Below are positions 7,886 through 14,752 of a stretch of DNA of 38,531 nt, one piece after another. Numbering within the stretch: position 1 is the first letter of the stretch; every line of letters begins with the position of its first letter. This DNA comes from an uncultured Flavonifractor sp. (GTDB taxonomy: Bacteria; Bacillota; Clostridia; Oscillospirales; Oscillospiraceae). The notes beneath the pieces are model-generated. The model saw only the letters and a list, made by a program, of their open reading frames with translations, had not been told where the DNA came from and searched no databases. Location of the stretch: positions 1-38,531 of the forward strand of contig CALWXZ010000010.1 in assembly GCA_944385625.1 (NCBI GenBank). The letters run 5' to 3'. The position numbers were made by a program, and so were the translations under genes.

Positions 7886-9082
7886 TCACAGCAGCCAGAC
7901 CTGGACGGTCTCTCCGGCCTCTGCTGGGGGTGTGCCCGCCGGCAGCTCCACCAGACAGTTGCACCCCACCAGGGAGGCCAGCTGGCCGGAGGAGTGGCCC
8001 TCGGGCAGCGCCACCTGGCCCTCCTCATACCGGCCCCGCAGGAAGCGCCGCCGGGGACTGGGCTTGGGGTAGGGGGTGGTGAGGACGGCCCGACGCCGCC
8101 GGGGCAGCAGATGGGGTTCCCCCGCCAGGGCGGCCAGCAGGGGCCGGGCCAGCAGCTCAAAGGTGGTGAAGGCGGCGAAGGGATTGCCCGACAGGGACAA
8201 GATGGGCTTGCCATCGAAGCGGGAGAACATGGCCGGGGTTCCCGGCTTCAGATTTACCTTCCAGAACACCCGCTCCGCCCCCAGAAGGGGGAGGGCCTGG
8301 TGAAAAATATCCCTGTCACCCACCGACACGCCGCCGGTGGTGATGAGGGCGTCGCAGTCATGGAGCAGGTCCGCCATGGCCTCCGCCACGGCGGCGGGGG
8401 AGTCGGCGGCGTGGCGGCACAGGGCGGGGATACCCAGCTCCGCCAGCCGGGCGGTGAGCAGGACCCCGTTGGAGCCGTAAATTTTTCCGGGGGGCAGGGG
8501 CTGCCCGGCCTCCACCACCTCGTCCCCGGTGGTGAGCAGCCCCACTTTGGGGCGGCGGCACACGGTTACCTCCGTCATACCGGCGCTGGAGAGCACCCCC
8601 AGCGCGGCGGCGTCCAGCCGGGTACCCGCCTTCAGCAGCCGAGAGCCCGCCCGGTAGTCCTCGCCCCGGCGGATATAATTTTGATAGGGGGGGAGGGCGG
8701 CGTAAATGGCCACCGGGTCGCCCCGGTCGGTGTCCTCCTGACGGAGCACGCAGTCACAGCCCGGAGGAAGCATGGCCCCCGTCATGATCCGGATGGCCTG
8801 ACCGGGCAAGAGCGGGGTTTGGGCCTCATCGCCCGCATACAGCGTGTCCACCACCGGCAGGCGGACGGGGTGATCCCGACCGGCCCCTGCGATGTCGGCG
8901 GAGCGGAGGGCGTAGCCGTCCAGGGGGGAGCGGTCAAAGGGGGGCTGGTCCATAGGCGCGGGCACATCCCCGGCCAGGGTGCGGCCCAGAGCCTGCAAGG
9001 CGGGCAGCGTCTCCTGTCCCAGAGGGGGAAGTCCCCGGGTCATCAGCTCCACCGCCTGTTCCAGCGGAATACCGGTGACCAT
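7886..9082 (-). CDS. moeA: Molybdopterin molybdenumtransferase MoeA
   Basis: A 398-residue enzyme that inserts molybdate into adenylylated molybdopterin. The N-terminal domain has the PPFDRSPLDGYALRSADI motif, with the conserved Asp-Gly-Tyr-Ala core. The central MoCF_biosynth domain has LLTTGDEVVEAG, TTGGVSVGDRD and FSRFDGKPILSLSGNP. A C-terminal beta domain ends in QVWLL. The ATG at 9082 lies 2 bp after the stop of the upstream MoeA-like gene, with AAGGGG about 9 bp before it. An extended frame to 9142 exists but overlaps the Cys-rich tail of the neighbour, so it is not used. Confidence 0.93.
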   Translation of the reverse strand: MVTGIPLEQAVELMTRGLPPLGQETLPALQALGRTLAGDVPAPMDQPPFDRSPLDGYALRSADIAGAGRDHPVRLPVVDTLYAGDEAQTPLLPGQAIRIMTGAMLPPGCDCVLRQEDTDRGDPVAIYAALPPYQNYIRRGEDYRAGSRLLKAGTRLDAAALGVLSSAGMTEVTVCRRPKVGLLTTGDEVVEAGQPLPPGKIYGSNGVLLTARLAELGIPALCRHAADSPAAVAEAMADLLHDCDALITTGGVSVGDRDIFHQALPLLGAERVFWKVNLKPGTPAMFSRFDGKPILSLSGNPFAAFTTFELLARPLLAALAGEPHLLPRRRRAVLTTPYPKPSPRRRFLRGRYEEGQVALPEGHSSGQLASLVGCNCLVELPAGTPPAEAGETVQVWLL

Positions 9083-9084
9083 GG

Positions 9085-10110
9085 TCAGCACCCCTTGCCG
9101 AAGGGGCAGACGGGGTAGCGGCACTCGGGACAGCCCAGGCACAGCCCGCCGTGGCCCAGGGCCTTCAGGTCGGCCCGGCTGATGGGCACCCCGGCGGCGA
9201 TGCGGGGGAGCACCAGGTCAAACACGGTGGCCTTGGCGTACATGACGCAGCCGGGCAGGCCCATAATGGGGGTACCGTCTGCGAAGTAGCCCAGCAGGAA
9301 CATGGCCCCCGGCAGCACCGGGGCGCCGTAGGACACGATGTCCGCGCCGGTGTCCCTGATGGCCCTGGGGGTCTTGTCGTCCGGGTCCACGCTCATACCG
9401 CCGGTACACAGGATCAGGTCCATCCCCTTGGCCTTGTAGTCCAGGGCGGCGGCGGTGATGGCGGCCATGTCGTCGCCGGGGAGGCAGTGCTGCTTGACCT
9501 CAATGCCGTAGCCGGCCAGCTTGTCGATGATGACGGGGGTAAAGGTGTCCTCAATGAGGCCCTTGGCCACCTCGCTGCCGGTGGTGATGAGGCCGCAGGT
9601 TTTCAGCTTCCAGGGGGTGAGAGAGAGGATGGGGCTGGACCCCGCCCGCGCCTCCACCTGCCGCAGCTTGTCCTCGGCGATGACCAGGGGGATGATGCGG
9701 GTGCCCGCCAGCTTGTCCCCCTTGTGGACGGCGGTGTTGGTGTGGCGGGTGGCGATCATGATCTCGTCCTCGCCGTTGAGGGCGTTAAGCCGGTCCACGT
9801 CCACCTGGAACAGGCCGTCGGTGTCGGCGATAAGCTCGATCTTGCCCTCCTTCACGGCGGTGGCGTGCATATGTTCGTTCTGGCACAGGGCCTGGAGGCG
9901 GAGGGCGGCCTCGTCCTCGTGGAGCATCCCGCTCTGGCGCTCCCACACATAGAGGTGCTCCTTGCCCATACGCAGCAGTACCGGGATATCCTCCTGGGTG
10001 ACTATATGGCCCTTGCGGAACCGGGCGTCCTTGGTGACCCCACGGATGATCTGGGTCAGGTCGTGGCAGAGCACATGGCCCACCGCGTCGCGGGTATCGA
10101 TCAGCTTCAT
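9085..10110 (-). CDS. MoeA-like molybdopterin-binding protein with Cys-rich C-terminal tail
   Basis: A 341-residue protein, first gene of the molybdenum operon. The N-terminal half (VGHVLCHDLTQIIRGVTKDARFRKGHIV) resembles the MoeA entry domain. The rest contains a MoCF_biosynth-like domain (LITTGSEVAKGLIED, ILCTGGMSVDPDD). The chain ends in five closely spaced cysteines, 324, 327, 330, 335 and 341, spaced CxxCxxCx4Cx5C, which suggests an Fe-S cluster or zinc site. The family occurs next to moeA in Clostridia, but its role is not established. It may sense or deliver cofactor, or act on a particular molybdoenzyme. The ATG at 10110 has AGGAGGA 7 bp upstream and follows a riboswitch-terminator leader. 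Confidence 0.85.
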   Translation of the reverse strand: MKLIDTRDAVGHVLCHDLTQIIRGVTKDARFRKGHIVTQEDIPVLLRMGKEHLYVWERQSGMLHEDEAALRLQALCQNEHMHATAVKEGKIELIADTDGLFQVDVDRLNALNGEDEIMIATRHTNTAVHKGDKLAGTRIIPLVIAEDKLRQVEARAGSSPILSLTPWKLKTCGLITTGSEVAKGLIEDTFTPVIIDKLAGYGIEVKQHCLPGDDMAAITAAALDYKAKGMDLILCTGGMSVDPDDKTPRAIRDTGADIVSYGAPVLPGAMFLLGYFADGTPIMGLPGCVMYAKATVFDLVLPRIAAGVPISRADLKALGHGGLCLGCPECRYPVCPFGKGC

Positions 10111-10127
10111 GTTGTCTTCCTCCTAAA

Positions 10128-10159
10128 CAAAAAAGAGGTACCGCCTTCTACGGTACCTC
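10128..10159 (-). terminator. Intrinsic terminator in the riboswitch leader of the molybdenum operon
   Basis: On the - strand a perfect 9-bp stem (10159-10151 with 10143-10135) has a 7-nt loop and a run of six T. It lies between the Moco-type aptamer and the first start codon, so it is a regulatory terminator. Two possible anti-terminator pairings are visible. The 3' arm can pair over 8 bp with aptamer bases 10238-10245, and the loop AGAAGG can pair with a CCTTCT upstream. Confidence 0.88.
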
Positions 10160-10204
10160 CGGACAGAAGGGCGCAATACCCCCTGTGAGAGACTCCTTTT
10201 CAAA

Positions 10205-10285
10205 GACGGAAGGCCGCGCCGTTTCCAGAGCGACCCTGGCGGTACGCCATAGGCAGGGCCCTTAGGCGGTTCCGCTCGGAGCACA
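10205..10285 (-). ncRNA. Moco-type riboswitch heading the molybdenum operon
   Basis: The - strand leader carries CGAGC, CGCCTAA, ATGGCGT, TCGCTC and GGAAACGG in order, the same blocks as in the modA leader. GAGCG can pair with CGCTC, and CCCTG with CAGGG. CTG-GAAA-CGG forms a GNRA-capped hairpin. Position, motif set and downstream genes all fit the Moco RNA motif (Rfam RF01055). It is preceded by a sigma-A promoter about 15 bp away and followed by an intrinsic terminator. The expected logic is premature termination when cofactor is plentiful. Confidence 0.85.
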
Positions 10286-10298
10286 CTTCATTTTTCTC

Positions 10299-10327
10299 AG
10301 CATACCACATTTTTTGTCTGATTGCAA
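10299..10327 (-). promoter_or_regulatory. Sigma-A promoter of the molybdenum operon
   Basis: On the - strand, TTGCAA (10327-10322) and TATGCT (10304-10299) are separated by exactly 17 bp. Transcription would start near 10292, just before the riboswitch. Confidence 0.75.
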
Positions 10328-10356
10328 TGGTCAAGGGCGGGCAGCTGTGATACACT
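10328..10356 (+). promoter_or_regulatory. Candidate promoter of gluQ
   Basis: TGGTCA (10328-10333) and TACACT (10351-10356) are 17 bp apart, with a TG one base before the -10 (extended -10). Its -35 box abuts the -35 box of the divergent molybdenum promoter, so the two may compete for polymerase. Confidence 0.55.
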
Positions 10357-10378
10357 ACTGGAGAAAGGGGAGAGGGAT

Positions 10379-11323
10379 ATGCAACAGCTGCGGGGACGGT
10401 TTGCCCCCAGTCCCAGCGGACGGATGCACCTGGGCAACCTGTTTTCCGGCCTGCTGGCCTGGCTGTCGGTGCGCGCTGCCGGGGGGACCATGGTGCTGCG
10501 GATGGAGGATCTGGACCCGGACCGGTGCCGGGCGGAATACGCCGACCAGCTGGCGGACGATCTGCGGTGGCTGGGCCTGGACTGGGACGAGGGATATCAG
10601 AAGGGAGGCCCCCATGGCCCCTATACCCAGAGTGACCGCACGGAATTGTATGCCGCCGCCTTCCGGAAGCTGGAAGAACGGGGGTTGATCTATCCCTGTT
10701 TCTGCACCCGGGCCCAGCGGCTGGCCGCCTCGGCCCCCCACCGGAGCGATGGACAGGCGATCTATAGTGGCAAGTGCAGACACTTGACAGAGGGAGAGCG
10801 GGCGGCTCTGGCCCGAGAGCGCCGCCCCGCCTGGCGTTTAGTGGTACCTGACAGGGATATTAGCTTTACAGACAGATTGCAAGGAAACTATGGAGAAAAC
10901 CTGCTTAAAGACTGCGGAGACTTCATTGTCCGCCGGTCGGACGGGGTGTATGCCTACCAGCTGGCGGTGGTGTACGACGATGGGGCCATGGAGATCAACC
11001 AGGTGGTGCGGGGGCGGGACCTGCTGGACTCCACCCCCCGGCAGCTCTATCTCTATGCGCTGCTGGGTCTGACTCCGCCGGAGTTTTGTCATGTGCCTCT
11101 GCTGCTGGCCCCTGACGGCAGGAGATTATCCAAGCGGGAGCGGGACCTGGATATGGGGGCCCTGCGGCGGCGGTTCACGCCGGAGGGGCTGACCGGCCTG
11201 CTGGCCTTCTGGGCGGGGCAGCTGGACAGGCCGGAGCCGGTCAGTCCTGCGGAGCTGGCAAAAAGTTTCCACTGGGCGAAAGTCCCGTCAGGGGATATCG
11301 TGGTGGACCCCGGACAACTGTAA
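10379..11323 (+). CDS. gluQ: Glutamyl-Q tRNA(Asp) synthetase
   Basis: A 314-residue truncated glutamyl-tRNA synthetase paralog that attaches glutamate to queuosine in the anticodon of tRNA-Asp. It has the class I signature RFAPSPSGRMHLGN with the HIGH equivalent at residues 17-20, and the KMSKS-like RLSKRERD loop. The zinc-site residues Cys107, Cys109, Tyr129 and Cys133 match the GluQRS pattern. It lacks the anticodon-binding domain of GluRS, and its length is that of GluQRS. The ATG at 10379 follows GAAAGGGGAGAGGG. A terminator follows at once. A discriminating GltX is excluded by length. Confidence 0.93.
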   Translation: MQQLRGRFAPSPSGRMHLGNLFSGLLAWLSVRAAGGTMVLRMEDLDPDRCRAEYADQLADDLRWLGLDWDEGYQKGGPHGPYTQSDRTELYAAAFRKLEERGLIYPCFCTRAQRLAASAPHRSDGQAIYSGKCRHLTEGERAALARERRPAWRLVVPDRDISFTDRLQGNYGENLLKDCGDFIVRRSDGVYAYQLAVVYDDGAMEINQVVRGRDLLDSTPRQLYLYALLGLTPPEFCHVPLLLAPDGRRLSKRERDLDMGALRRRFTPEGLTGLLAFWAGQLDRPEPVSPAELAKSFHWAKVPSGDIVVDPGQL

Positions 11324-11357
11324 AAGGACGCCGCGGCAATTCGCCGCGGCGTCCTTT
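11323..11357. terminator. Intrinsic terminator between convergent gluQ and the DUF3048 gene
   Basis: A perfect 15-bp stem (11323-11337 with 11343-11357) with a 5-nt AATTC loop begins at the last base of the gluQ stop codon. The stem itself starts with AAA and ends with TTT, so it can act in both directions, although the T-runs are short. Confidence 0.8.
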
Positions 11358-11363
11358 CTGTGT

Positions 11364-12458
11364 TCAGGAGAAGCTCACCTGGCAGTCGGTGGGTACGATG
11401 CACACATAGGTGTTGCCCACGCCGAAGGTGATGGGGTTGCCGTTGGCGTCCGTGTAGTGGAACTGGCCGCCGGGGGCCTGCTTGCTCCAGGTCAGCTCGG
11501 TGATTTTTCCGCCGCAGGCAAAGTAGCCTTTGCCGCCGCTGGACAGGTCCACGGTGATGTGGCCCAGATAGTCGCCGGTGTTGCGGCAGGCGGTCTTGAG
11601 GATGACCAGGTTGGTGACCTCCACCTGCTGCTGGGTGTTGCCGTCTATGTAGGGGGTGCCGTACTCCTCCACGCCGTACTTGCCAGTGGTCTCGTTGTAG
11701 ACAAAGCGGCCGGTCTTGTAGCTGGAGACGGGGACGGTGATGGCGGCGGCGTCCACGCCGCCGGCGGGGGTGCCGTCCTGGGCGAAGTCCATCTCGTAGG
11801 TGTAGCCGTCCTTGTGGTCCAGCCGGATGTTGTAGGTGGGCAGCCGGTCCATGATGGCCTGGCCGGTGGTGACCACCGTGTGCTCCAGGCTGTAGCTCTG
11901 CCGGCGGACCGGGTCCCGCCACATCAGGTTGCTGTTTTCCGTCTTGCCCAGATAGGGACCCCGCACCGCGTCCAGAGCGGTGACCCCCCAGGCGCTGATT
12001 TTGCTGTATGCGTCCTCGCTGCCGCCGGCGTGGAGGAACACGGCGTCATGGCCCAGGGCCACCTCCAGATAGTAGGGGCGGGCGGAGCGGATGGAGCCGA
12101 TGGTGCCCACCCCGTCCAGGGACTGATAGACCCCCACCATACGGGTGATGCCCCCCTCGGCGGGGATCTCATAGATGATATCGGCCTGGGACTGGCCCAG
12201 CTGAGGGAGGGCCTGCTTCAGGTTGTTGAGCATAATGGCCACCGGGCGGCGGTTGACCCACTTCTCGTCCATGGGCAGGCCGGTGAGGGGATTGACGGGG
12301 CCGTCATAGGGCGTGGAGGAGGGGGAGGGAGTGGGTGTCTCCACCACGGGGGCGGAGGAGACCGGTGGGGAGGGGGAGGCTTCAGGCTCCGGAGCGCCGC
12401 CGCAGGCGGAGAGGAGCAGGGGCAGGGTGAGCAGCAGGGGCAGCAGTTTTTTTCCCAT
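11364..12458 (-). CDS. DUF3048 domain lipoprotein (YerB-like)
   Basis: A 364-residue predicted lipoprotein. The signal peptide ends in LLLSACGG with the lipidated Cys at residue 19, followed by a Pro/Ser/Thr/Glu-rich linker to about residue 60. The rest matches the two-part DUF3048 (YerB) family: NPLTGLPMDEKWVNRRPVAIMLNN, SQADIIYEIPAEGGITRMVGVY and RSARPYYLEVALGHDAVFLHAGGS. The family function is unknown. An extracellular location is expected. The ATG at 12458 is chosen because it gives the signal peptide and has GGAGGAAA about 6 bp upstream. Longer frames would run across the promoter. Confidence 0.9.
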   Translation of the reverse strand: MGKKLLPLLLTLPLLLSACGGAPEPEASPSPPVSSAPVVETPTPSPSSTPYDGPVNPLTGLPMDEKWVNRRPVAIMLNNLKQALPQLGQSQADIIYEIPAEGGITRMVGVYQSLDGVGTIGSIRSARPYYLEVALGHDAVFLHAGGSEDAYSKISAWGVTALDAVRGPYLGKTENSNLMWRDPVRRQSYSLEHTVVTTGQAIMDRLPTYNIRLDHKDGYTYEMDFAQDGTPAGGVDAAAITVPVSSYKTGRFVYNETTGKYGVEEYGTPYIDGNTQQQVEVTNLVILKTACRNTGDYLGHITVDLSSGGKGYFACGGKITELTWSKQAPGGQFHYTDANGNPITFGVGNTYVCIVPTDCQVSFS

Positions 12459-12524
12459 GACGGTTTCCTCCGTTTTCGTTCCGGGCGCCCGCCCTGGGGG
12501 CCGGGGCTCCGCTGTGGTGTCTCT

Positions 12525-12554
12525 ATCATACCCTGTGGGGCAGGGCCCCGTCAA
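12525..12554 (-). promoter_or_regulatory. Promoter of the DUF3048 lipoprotein gene
   Basis: On the - strand, TTGACG (12554-12549) and TATGAT (12530-12525) are spaced 18 bp apart. Each differs from consensus at one position. The transcript would have a GC-rich leader of about 60 nt. Confidence 0.75.
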
Positions 12555-12580
12555 GCGGGACCGGGGGATGGAAATTGCAC

Positions 12581-12609
12581 TTGTGATTTTAGCCCGGCTT
12601 GGGTATAAT
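12581..12609 (+). promoter_or_regulatory. Promoter of the DUF4364 gene
   Basis: TTGTGA (12581-12586) and a perfect TATAAT (12604-12609) lie 17 bp apart, about 38 bp before the start codon. It diverges from the DUF3048 promoter. Confidence 0.8.
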
Positions 12610-12647
12610 GGAAAACAAGCGGCGTACGCTTCGGAAAGGAGAGCTCC

Positions 12648-13181
12648 ATGGCACGGCACGGTTTTATCCACGACAAACTGGATATCAAGTTCCTGATCCT
12701 CTATATCATGGCCCGGGTGGCCTCTCCCATCGACTTTCACGCCCTCACCGACCTGACCATGTGCGACGACGGGGTGGACTATTTCGAATTTGCCGAGGCG
12801 GTCTCAGAGCTGGTGGAGACCGGGCATTTGACCCTGGAGAACGATCTGTACGCCATCACCGACAAGGGCCGCACCAACGGCGCGGCCTGTGAGAGCAGCC
12901 TGCCCTACACCGTCAAGCAGAAGTGTGGGGTCAATCTGGCCCGGGTCAACGGCATCCTCCGGCGCAACGCCCAGGTGCGGGCCCATGTGGAGGACCGGCC
13001 GGAGGGGGGCAGCACGGTGAAGATGGAGCTGGACGACAACAAGGGCAACCTGTTCACACTGGAGCTGTTCTGCGGCACCCGGGAGCTGGCCCAGCGAATG
13101 GCCGAGGGCTTCAAGGAGGAGCCGGAGCGGGTTTATAACGACGTGATTACCGCCCTGCTGGAGTGGGAGAAGAGCCGGTAA
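12648..13181 (+). CDS. DUF4364 family protein
   Basis: A 177-residue cytoplasmic protein of the DUF4364 family (Firmicutes, function unknown). The N-terminal half (LDIKFLILYIMARVASPIDFHALTDL and the following YFEFAEAVSELVETGHL) looks like a winged-helix domain, so DNA binding is possible. The C-terminal half is acidic and beta-rich with KMELDDNKGNLFTLELFCG, then a helix. GGAAAGGAGA precedes the ATG at 12648. It is transcribed alone between its own promoter and the tRNA promoter. No terminator was found after it. Confidence 0.85.
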   Translation: MARHGFIHDKLDIKFLILYIMARVASPIDFHALTDLTMCDDGVDYFEFAEAVSELVETGHLTLENDLYAITDKGRTNGAACESSLPYTVKQKCGVNLARVNGILRRNAQVRAHVEDRPEGGSTVKMELDDNKGNLFTLELFCGTRELAQRMAEGFKEEPERVYNDVITALLEWEKSR

Positions 13182-13206
13182 TTTCCCGGGAAAGCAAAAA
13201 TAATGG

Positions 13207-13235
13207 TTGACAAAGGCATGGCAGACCGCTATAAT
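13207..13235 (+). promoter_or_regulatory. Perfect consensus sigma-A promoter for the two tRNA-Leu genes
   Basis: TTGACA (13207-13212) and TATAAT (13230-13235) are separated by exactly 17 bp, matching consensus at every position. Transcription would start about 25 bp before the first tRNA. This is typical of a highly expressed stable-RNA promoter. Confidence 0.92.
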
Positions 13236-13266
13236 AATCAAGCAGTCTTTTGACGGGGCTGTTTTT

Positions 13267-13352
13267 GCGGATGTGCTGGAACTGGTAGACTGGCTAGCTT
13301 GAGGTGCTAGTGGCCCACGGCCGTACGGGTTCGAGTCCCGTCATCCGCACCA
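13267..13352 (+). tRNA. tRNA-Leu (anticodon GAG)
   Basis: The 7-bp acceptor stem GCGGATG (13267-13273) pairs with CATCCGC (13342-13348), followed by discriminator A and an encoded CCA. The anticodon stem CTAGC/GCTAG holds loop TTGAGGT, so the anticodon is GAG (13301-13303), reading CUC and CUU. A long variable arm (type II tRNA) and a GGGTTCGAGTCCC T-arm are present. Confidence 0.97.
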
Positions 13353-13355
13353 TAT

Positions 13356-13443
13356 GCGCGAGTGGTGGAATTGGCAGACTCGCTAGATTCAGGTTCTAGT
13401 GTGCATTACGCACGTGCGGGTTCAAGTCCCGCCTCGCGCACCA
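13356..13443 (+). tRNA. tRNA-Leu (anticodon CAG)
   Basis: Acceptor GCGCGAG (13356-13362) pairs with CTCGCGC (13433-13439), then A and an encoded CCA. The anticodon stem CTAGA/TCTAG holds loop TTCAGGT, giving anticodon CAG (13390-13392) for CUG, a very frequent codon in these GC-rich genes. A long variable arm with a GTGCATTACGCAC hairpin is visible. It lies 3 bp after the first tRNA, in one transcript. Confidence 0.97.
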
Positions 13444-13482
13444 AAACAAAAGGACATCCGAAAGGATGTCCTTTTGTTTTGG
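13441..13482 (+). terminator. Intrinsic terminator after the tRNA-Leu pair
   Basis: A 19-bp perfect stem (13441-13459 with 13464-13482) with a GAAA loop and a T-rich 3' arm (CTTTTGTTTTGG). Its 5' arm begins with the CCA end of the second tRNA, so termination and tRNA 3' processing share bases. Confidence 0.92.
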
Positions 13483-13544
13483 GCTTTGCCGCCAAGATGC
13501 GGGATTGCAACAGGGACGATTTCCAAAAATGGAGGAACAGGACC

Positions 13545-14678
13545 ATGAATGAAAAGGAAGTAGGGGAGCTGCGCCGCCGGTTCAAGGCGGATAAGAGCGC
13601 CATCACCCATGTGCGGGGCTGCTATGTCAATGAAAAGCGGGAGATCGTCTCCCAGTTTGACCAATCCCTGGCCCTGATGAGCGAGGAGGAGAGTGAGAAG
13701 CTGCTGAGCGTTTTGCGGCGCACTCTCTCCGGCGGCATGGACCGCAACCTCATCGACATCAGCTTTGCCACCCGCCAGGTGGCAGAGGGAGAGGAGCACA
13801 AGCTGCTCATGGCCCTGCGGGACTCGGGCCTGGGGGACGAGGGAGCGGTGCAGGCATTTTTTCAGAAGGCCATCGACAGCCTGGACCTGGAGGGCAGCTA
13901 CCTGATCCTGCTGGCCCACGACCGGTACGACGTGCCCTACCGGGCCAAGGACGGCCAGACCCAGAAGGACGCCTCGGAGGAGGTCTACTCCTACATCCTG
14001 TGCAGCATCTGCCCGGTGAAGCAGACCAAGCCCGCCCTCAGCTTCCAGGCCCGGGAGAGCCGCTTCTATAACCGCCAGGCCGACTGGCTGGTATCCCCGC
14101 CGGAGGTGGGCTTCCTGTTCCCCGCCTTTGACCAGCGCACCACCAACCTCTACGACGCCCTCTACTACAATAAGGACGTGGGGGAGAACCACCCGGATTT
14201 TGCCCAGGCCATCTTTGCCGCCCCCATTCCCATGCCCGCCCAGGCCCAGAAGGAGACCTTCCAGACCATTCTGGGGGAGACCCTGGGGGAGGAGTGCAGC
14301 TACGACGTGGTTCAGGCGGTCCACGACCAGCTGCGGGAGCTGGTGGAGGAGCACAAAGAGAACAAAGAGGAGGAGCCCCTCATGGTGTCCAAGGGGGCGG
14401 TGAAGTGCGTGCTGCTGTCCTGCGGCGTGTCCGAGAGCCATGTGAACGCCTTTGACAGCCGCTATGACGACAGCTTTGGGGCGGATACCCGCCTCAGCCC
14501 CCGGAATCTGGTGGACGCCAAGCAGGTCCAGCTCTCCATGCCCGACGTGACCATCAAGGTGTCCCCGGAGTACAGCGCCCTGGTGGAGACCCGCTCCATC
14601 AACGGGAAGAAGTACATCCTTATCCCCGCGGAAGGGGAGGTGGAGGTCAACGGGGTGCCCATCCATATCGAGGACTGA
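13545..14678 (+). CDS. DUF4317 family protein
   Basis: A 377-residue protein of the DUF4317 family, found in Clostridia and of unknown function. It starts with the family-typical MNEKEVGELRRRFK and ITHVRGCYVNEKREIVS. Later features are the LILLAHDRYDVPYRAKDG block and CSICPVKQTKPAL, then a charged helical stretch near residues 295-330. No signal peptide or membrane segment is seen, so it should be cytoplasmic. The ATG at 13545 has GGAGGAACAGGACC before it. A longer frame running back into the tRNA is rejected. It sits between the tRNA terminator and the YesL-like gene. Confidence 0.88.
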   Translation: MNEKEVGELRRRFKADKSAITHVRGCYVNEKREIVSQFDQSLALMSEEESEKLLSVLRRTLSGGMDRNLIDISFATRQVAEGEEHKLLMALRDSGLGDEGAVQAFFQKAIDSLDLEGSYLILLAHDRYDVPYRAKDGQTQKDASEEVYSYILCSICPVKQTKPALSFQARESRFYNRQADWLVSPPEVGFLFPAFDQRTTNLYDALYYNKDVGENHPDFAQAIFAAPIPMPAQAQKETFQTILGETLGEECSYDVVQAVHDQLRELVEEHKENKEEEPLMVSKGAVKCVLLSCGVSESHVNAFDSRYDDSFGADTRLSPRNLVDAKQVQLSMPDVTIKVSPEYSALVETRSINGKKYILIPAEGEVEVNGVPIHIED

Positions 14679-14692
14679 GCACAAGCTTGGAA

Positions 14693-14721
14693 TTGCATCT
14701 TTTCCCAAAATAGAGTAAAAT
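14693..14721 (+). promoter_or_regulatory. Candidate promoter of the YesL-like gene
   Basis: TTGCAT (14693-14698) and TAAAAT (14716-14721) are spaced 17 bp apart, 31 bp before the start codon. Confidence 0.6.
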
Positions 14722-14752
14722 CAGGTATCAACCTTTGGGGGAGGCATTGCCC

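Noticed and set aside
13182..13193. Palindrome TTTCCCGGGAAA after the DUF4364 gene as a terminator
   Set aside because: It has no loop and no T-run. It is too short to call.
13362..13544. Protein-coding extension of the DUF4317 gene into tRNA-Leu
   Set aside because: It runs through a mature tRNA and its terminator. The ATG at 13545 has a good ribosome binding site.
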